In this document: one piece after another, positions 59,414 through 64,000 of the stretch
How positions within the stretch are numbered: the stretch's first letter is position 1
Layout: every line of letters begins with the position of its first letter
DNA from: Cryptomeria japonica
Taxonomy: Eukaryota > Streptophyta > Pinopsida > Cupressales > Cupressaceae
NCBI RefSeq assembly: GCF_030272615.1
Contig: NC_081414.1
Location: forward strand, 824,635,396 to 824,699,395
Length of the DNA stretch: 64,000 bases
Reading direction: 5' to 3'
Position numbers and translations under genes: made by a program
Notes under the pieces: generated by a model
Told to the model about the DNA's origin: nothing
The model's input: only the letters and a program-made list of their open reading frames with translations
The model's database searches: none

Positions 59414-60587
59414 TGTTACTACTTATCAAATTGCCATTAGTTTCATATCCAAAGTCATACTATATTCTAGTCGGTTAAGTATTACCAAATCATGCAGTCG
59501 GTACACATAGAGAAGTCGGTATGAACAATCTAGTCGGTTACTGAAGAAAGCAGTCACAAAACACAGTATTCACTGAGCTGTTTACCGATTAAAGTTTCAT
59601 GGCTACCGAGTGGTAAAGTTAACTCACCGAGTGAAATGTTTTACTAGATACATTGAACTTGGACATGCACATGAAAATGTGTTACAAGATCGAGGCACAT
59701 CTAACCATTTTTTGCATTGGAGATTGCACTAGGAGATTGTGCACGATTACAAGATCAATCTAACCTATGAGATATTTTGTTTAATCGAAGAATATTTTTG
59801 TAAGATCGAAGCAATGAATCAGATCACCGCTGTAGGAGATCTATATATACAGCATGATTCTAGGGTTAGATATAAGACATGATATGATGTGATAAGAGAT
59901 GCAATGAGATAGCAGTGTGTATACATGAAGGAAGACTATTACATAGACATAGAGAGGTCACCGAGAAGGTTATCAGTGAACAGTCGAAGAACAGAGTAAA
60001 CAGAAGGGTTTACCGAGTTTCATTATGGGTTACCGAGGTATGCTACAAGATAGGTAATCTTATTCAGAGCACATAGAATCTGCTTTAGCATTTCAGATGT
60101 AAAGTTGTAGATATCTGTAATGATTATATTGTAATATTTTGAAGTTGTAAGAGAAACCTTTAACAGGGTAAAAGACTCTAACCAAGTCTATAAACTATAA
60201 ATCCTTTAACCAGGTGCTACACTTATATAGTGTTGTAAAATCCTTTAGTAAGGTAGATCTAACTGATCTTAATACTCCTAACAGGGTAAGCTATTAGAAA
60301 TAGCTAAATGTAGCTCTAACCGAGCATTCTTTATTATTGTAGTAGTGAAGTTGTGGGTGCCATCCCCACCACACTTTTTCTCTCTAACCAAGAGTTTCTG
60401 CGTGACCAAAATATATGTGTTATGGAGTGAATCATGTATGATTATTATTTGTTGATTATAGTTTTATTTTATGTTACTGCACTATTCTGTTTATGCATAA
60501 CAGTAAGGTTATTATCAAAGAATTTTTTTTTAGCACTGATTCACCCCTCCCCTCTCAGTACATTAGCTTTCTATATTGGGCCTAATA
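59414..60587 (+). repeat. IV-inner 3' LTR
   Basis: 1,174 bp. It lacks about 15 bases found in the 5' LTR (TTGATATTCACCGAG-type segment near 52766) and has scattered substitutions. Its last dinucleotide is TA instead of CA. Confidence 0.93.
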
Positions 60588-60592
60588 GTAAA

Positions 60593-61006
60593 TACCTTGA
60601 ATTTGCTTTGTAGGAGGTTTGATCGCCTTAGATTCGCTTTTCTTTGCTCTCTCGAAAACTTGGTGAGTTGAAAATGACCGCGAAAATGCTTTTAAGTACA
60701 CAATATGCCTTATCGGGTTCCGTGCAGGTTAGGTCAAAAACATTAAATGCACTCGGTTCCATTTAACTGATTTACTCTCCTTTTTTGTTTTAACTGGATA
60801 ACCAAACTTCCTTCATTTACCAACTTGACAGGCTTCCTATATTCACTGACTTGACAGGTTTTCTGTAAAGTGCTTCAAAATACTTTGATAGAATTTCAAA
60901 CTTACTATTACATCTTAATTATGCAGATTTGAATTAAGTACATAATAAAATAGGAATTGTTAAGATTTAACCTTGAGATAATGCAGTCTCTTCATACCTT
61001 TATGGA
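60593..61006 (-). other. gag-ORF2 gap of IV-outer, distal part
   Basis: The rest of the IV-outer gap, matching 55155-55515 of IV-inner on the other strand (for example TTTTCGCGGTCATTTTCAAC as reverse complement near 60675). No ORF. Confidence 0.55.
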
Positions 61007-62359
61007 TTAATTTGGAATAGGTGCACCCAACTCAGTAGGTAAGGTGCTTTCTTCATTTGACACAATTTCCTTCTTTTTCCAGATCATCTGTAATTTTTCT
61101 TTTATTTCTTCAATGTCTTTTCTAGGTTGATCACTGTAATCTCCAGCTAAGTGTCCCACTTTGTGATAATGAAAACATGCCATACTAGGATTTCTCCATG
61201 ATCTTCGGTTGTACATCCCAAACCTTATAAAACAGTTGGCACTTATATGTCCATATCTTCCACAACATTCACACCATATCCTTGTATTGTAATCCCATGG
61301 TTCTACAGAATACTGTCGGTAAGGATTTGTGTGAGTTCGGTAACCTCTAGCATTTGCTCGGTATGCATATCACATATAGTTCTTTTGCTTAAACCAACAC
61401 TTCTTGGTACTATGTCCATATCTATTGCAGTTTTTACAAAACCCTTTGAATTTTGCCTTCTGATAATTGTTAACAGACTTTGTCCTACATTGACTAGATG
61501 TGTGACCATATTTATTGCAATTGTTACAATAACCATTGGATTTAGTAACATTTGGTTGCTTACCTTTTCTGATTTGGCACATGTTGGTAGTATGACCTTG
61601 ATTTCCATAGTAGTTGCAAGTAGGCTTCTTTCCTTTGATGTTCTTCTTGTTTCCAGCTTGCTTTGATGATTCTCCTCTCTCGGTAGTATGAATTCCCTTC
61701 TCGGTAGAGTCTTTTCCTTTGTAACCAAGTCCTGCATCTTTGTTGGGTCTTCTTGTATTTAGTTGCTCATCCGACATCTTTGATGCTTCATAACTCTTCT
61801 TCAGTGTTTCTTTGGATTTCTTCTCTGTTTCAAGTTCATCGGTCAACCTTGATACTTCAAGTTTTAATGCTTGATTCTCATCATCCTTCTGATTTGCTTC
61901 ATGATGTGCATAACCTAGCTGATCTAACAGATTTTGTTGAATTCCAGTCAACCTTGTGATTTCATCATTCTTATCAGATACTAAGACTTCAAGTTGTTGT
62001 TTCTCTCTTTGTATATCTCTTACTTTATCCTCAGCTGTCCTCAATGCATCAAGATTTTTAGTCATTTGTGTGCTGAAATGTTCATGTTCTCTTTTCATTG
62101 CTTTTAGTTGATCAGCCAGTGCTTTGTTCTTTTCTCTCAATACTCCAATCATTTCTTCAATTTCTTCAGATATACTATTCTCAGATGATGTCTCAATTTG
62201 TTCCACTAACTCTTGAGAGTCCTGCAAATCATCAGATAATCTTCTTCTCACTTTCAAAGATTTTTGCATTTGCCTTTGCATGTCTGCAATCACTTGATTG
62301 GCATGATGCAACTCTTCTTGCAGATACACAATCCTCCAAGATTGTTTATAGCCTTCCAT
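61007..62359 (-). pseudogene. IV-outer gag-like protein, five zinc knuckles
   Basis: 450 codons in one frame from ATG 62359 (MEGYKQSWRIVYLQEELHHA) to the stop at 61007-61009, broken by a single TGA at 61370-61372. This is the best preserved copy. The first 200 residues are coiled coil (heptads, many Leu/Glu/Lys). Knuckles: CNYYGNQGHTTNMC, CNNCNKYGHTSSQC, CKNCNRYGHSTKKC, CECCGRYGHISANC and CFHYHKVGHLAGDY (two Cys changed to Tyr here, intact in IV-inner). No N-terminal UBN2 domain and no protease after it. It starts 49 bases from the primer site. Confidence 0.82.
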
Positions 62360-62407
62360 TGATAAGATCTTTCTCTTTAGGCAGTTAAACCCCCTTCCAA
62401 GATTGAA

Positions 62408-62419
62408 GCTCTAATACCA
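62408..62419 (-). promoter_or_regulatory. IV-outer primer-binding site, one mismatch
   Basis: TGGTATTAGAGC on the - strand; one C-to-T difference from the tRNA-Met site TGGTATCAGAGC. It lies two bases from the 5' LTR. Confidence 0.88.
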
Positions 62420-62421
62420 AT

Positions 62422-63611
62422 TGTTAGGCCCGATATGGAAAGCTAATGTACTGAGAGAGGAGGGGTGAATCAGTACTTCAAAACTTTTCTTCAATAATAA
62501 CTTTACTGTTATGCATAAATCAGATAGTGCAGTAACATAATATAAAGCTAAAACAAATAGATAACAATCATACATGATTCACTCCATAACACATATATTT
62601 TGGTTACGCAGAAACTCCTGGTTAGAGAGAAAAACTGTGGTGGGGATGGCACCCACAACTTCACTACTACAATAATAAAGAGTTATCGGTTAGAGCTACA
62701 TGTTTATCTATTTCTGATAGCTTACCCTATTAGGAGTAACAAGATTTGTTAGATATACCTTGCTAAAGGATTTTACAACACTTAATCTAAATGCTGCACC
62801 TAGTTAGAGGCTTTACAATTTATAGACTTGATTAGAGTCTTTTACCCTGTTAAAGGTTTCTCTTACAACTTCAAAATATTACAATAAATCATAACAAATA
62901 TCTACAACTTTACATCTGGAATGTTATAGCAGATTCTATGTGCTCAGAATAGATTACCTTGCTTTTAGCATACCTCAGTAACCCATATAGTAACTCGGTA
63001 AACCCTTCTGTTTACTCTATTTTTTGACTGTTCTCTAAAATCCTTCTCAGTGACCTCTGTGTCTTTGTAACAGTCATAACACTTAGTGCTTTCAAATGTC
63101 TTGCTTCATATATTTCTATATCTTCCTTTCTATCATTCTACATGTGTATTTCTGATCTTAATCCATGTTGTATAAATAGATCTCTTATGACGGTGATCTA
63201 ATTCATTGCTTCGATCTTACTAACATGTTTTATCGAATGAATAACCATGCAAAATATTTCATTGGTTAGATGACCTCAAAATCATACACAATCTTTAAGT
63301 GCAATTTCCAATGTGATAACGGTTAGATGTTCCTCGATCTTGTAACACGTTTTCATATGTATGTCCAGGTTCAATGAATCTGGTAACACGTTTCACTTGG
63401 TGTATATCAACTCAGTGTGTCATCTTTGCTGCTTGGTAGACATGAAATGATACTCGGTAGACAGTTCGGTGTAAACTACGCTCTAAGACTACTTTCTTCA
63501 ATAACCGACTAGATTGTGCATACTGACTAAATATTTCGGTAGTAGTAACCAACTAGAGTATATAGAATAACTTTGAACATAAAACTAATGGAAACTTGAT
63601 AAGTAGTAACA
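62422..63611 (-). repeat. IV-outer 5' LTR
   Basis: 1,190 bp, same length as the 3' LTR, starting TGTTAGGCCCGATATGG and ending AAGTAGTAACA. Confidence 0.93.
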
Positions 63612-63616
63612 CCGGT

Positions 63617-63765
63617 AATCTTTCTTTTTGGTGCCGGTGAACTGTATGCCCGTGTAGAGTCTGCAGGTGCCGGTGTTTGCCAGTATCATATGATTGTAAG
63701 GTTGCCATCAATGAAAATACCTTCAATCACCTACAATTTCTCATTGGAGTGTGCATTTGCCAACA
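63617..63765 (-). repeat. element III 5' LTR, second piece
   Basis: AATCTTTCTTTTTGG to TTTGCCAACA, matching 41531-41679 of the 3' LTR. It is displaced from 47519 by element IV and followed by TSD GGAAC. Confidence 0.93.
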
Positions 63766-63770
63766 GGAAC

Positions 63771-64000
63771 AACATCTAATTCTTTGCTTCATAGTCATTT
63801 CAAATTTTTTTTGGAGAAACCCTATTTTTAAATCTTTAATGCAACAAATTTAAATAGTAATAATCAACCCTATAAGAAGCCTTCTTGTGCAATTATGAAG
63901 TATGAATTTTAAATGAAATAGGATGAAGATATATCTAATATTTTTTTAAAAGACCCTATAAGCATAAATAATGGGAGTTTGGTTATCCCTAATATTATAG
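63771..64000. other. flank of element III, no gene seen
   Basis: AT-rich DNA that continues the sequence left of 40888. Nothing recognisable. Confidence 0.5.

Larger units (their letters stand above)
52551..60587 (+). mobile_element. element IV-inner: pol-less LTR element in its own relative
   Basis: 8,037 bp, starting TGTTACTACTTATC and ending GGGCCTAATA (normally CCTAACA; one C-to-T change). The TSD is a perfect GTAAA (52546-52550 and 60588-60592). It lies in the gag-ORF2 gap of IV-outer, in opposite orientation. The inner element itself keeps the uninterrupted target sequence AAGGTATTTACATCAATC near 55519. LTRs: 52551-53740 and 59414-60587. It has the same gene plan as IV-outer and likewise no pol. 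Confidence 0.94.
47520..63611 (-). mobile_element. element IV-outer: pol-less LTR element
   Basis: Starts TGTTAGGCCCAATATGG and ends AAGTAGTAACA, inserted in the 5' LTR of element III with TSD CTGGT/CCGGT (47515-47519 and 63612-63616; the intact LTR reads CCGGT). Both LTRs are exactly 1,190 bp (47520-48709 and 62422-63611). Without IV-inner it is about 8,050 bp, close to the 8,037 bp of IV-inner. On the - strand: 5' LTR, primer site, gag-like gene, a gap of about 550 bases that holds the IV-inner insertion, ORF2, purine tract and 3' LTR. No pol domains. Confidence 0.93.
40893..63765 (-). mobile_element. element III: pol-less LTR element, split by element IV
   Basis: Ends TGTTAGGATTCCC and TTTGCCAACA, with a perfect TSD GGAAC (40888-40892 and 63766-63770). 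Removing element IV (47520-63611) and its duplicated 5 bp leaves about 6,776 bp. Left LTR 40893-41679; right LTR in two pieces, 46874-47519 and 63617-63765. On the - strand: 5' LTR, tRNA-Met primer site (complement of 46860-46871), a coiled-coil/zinc-knuckle gene, ORF2, purine tract and 3' LTR. No protease, integrase, RT or RNase H fits between gag and the 3' LTR, because ORF2 occupies that space. Confidence 0.93.

Overview
The window is nuclear DNA of a seed plant with a large, repeat-filled genome. The evidence is AT-rich intergenic sequence, GT-AG split exons, plant Ty1/copia and LINE proteins, LTRs bounded by TG...CA with 5-bp target-site duplications (TSDs), and primer sites for initiator tRNA-Met. 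Very low gene density and deep nesting would suit a gymnosperm, but that is inference. No bacterial, organellar, rRNA, tRNA or CRISPR features were seen.

Layout. (1) 54-1688: the last five exons of a host gene on the + strand, with unknown product. (2) About 4205-11163 (copy A) and 11910-34532 (copy B): two direct copies of a roughly 5.3-kb composite repeat. Each carries two decayed LINE ORF1 remnants on the - strand. After the duplication, copy A received an ORF1-only LINE (8460-10155). Copy B received an internally deleted, pol-less LTR element (11993-17763), a solo LTR (18916-20095), an insertion of unknown type (about 21808-23001) holding a complete 344-bp TRIM, and a complete Ty1/copia element (24193-33231). 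The copia element has one uninterrupted Gag-Pol frame of about 1,597 residues. With these insertions subtracted, A and B have nearly equal length (about 5.25 and 5.42 kb). (3) 35259-35708: a small possible gene, followed by short degenerate repeats and a roughly 0.8-kb tandem duplication. (4) 37806-40887: AT-rich DNA with no gene seen. (5) 40893-63765: a three-level nest of pol-less LTR elements. Element III (- strand, TSD GGAAC) is split in one LTR by element IV-outer (47520-63611, - strand). IV-outer is split in turn by IV-inner (52551-60587, + strand), a member of its own family. All TSDs can be read.

The most interesting content is in (5). Element III and both IV elements lack protease, integrase, reverse transcriptase and RNase H. 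They share the same two-gene plan: a coiled-coil protein with four or five zinc knuckles, then a separate ORF2 of about 1,110-1,180 codons that resembles no retroelement protein I recognise. ORF2 is clearly homologous between III and IV although their LTRs are different families. These elements, the TRIM and the intact copia element share the tRNA-Met primer site, a G-rich polypurine tract and TGTT...AACA LTR ends; the copia, III and IV LTRs and the solo LTR also share a C-rich motif near the LTR end. This suggests, as inference, a set of non-autonomous parasites mobilised by copia-type machinery.
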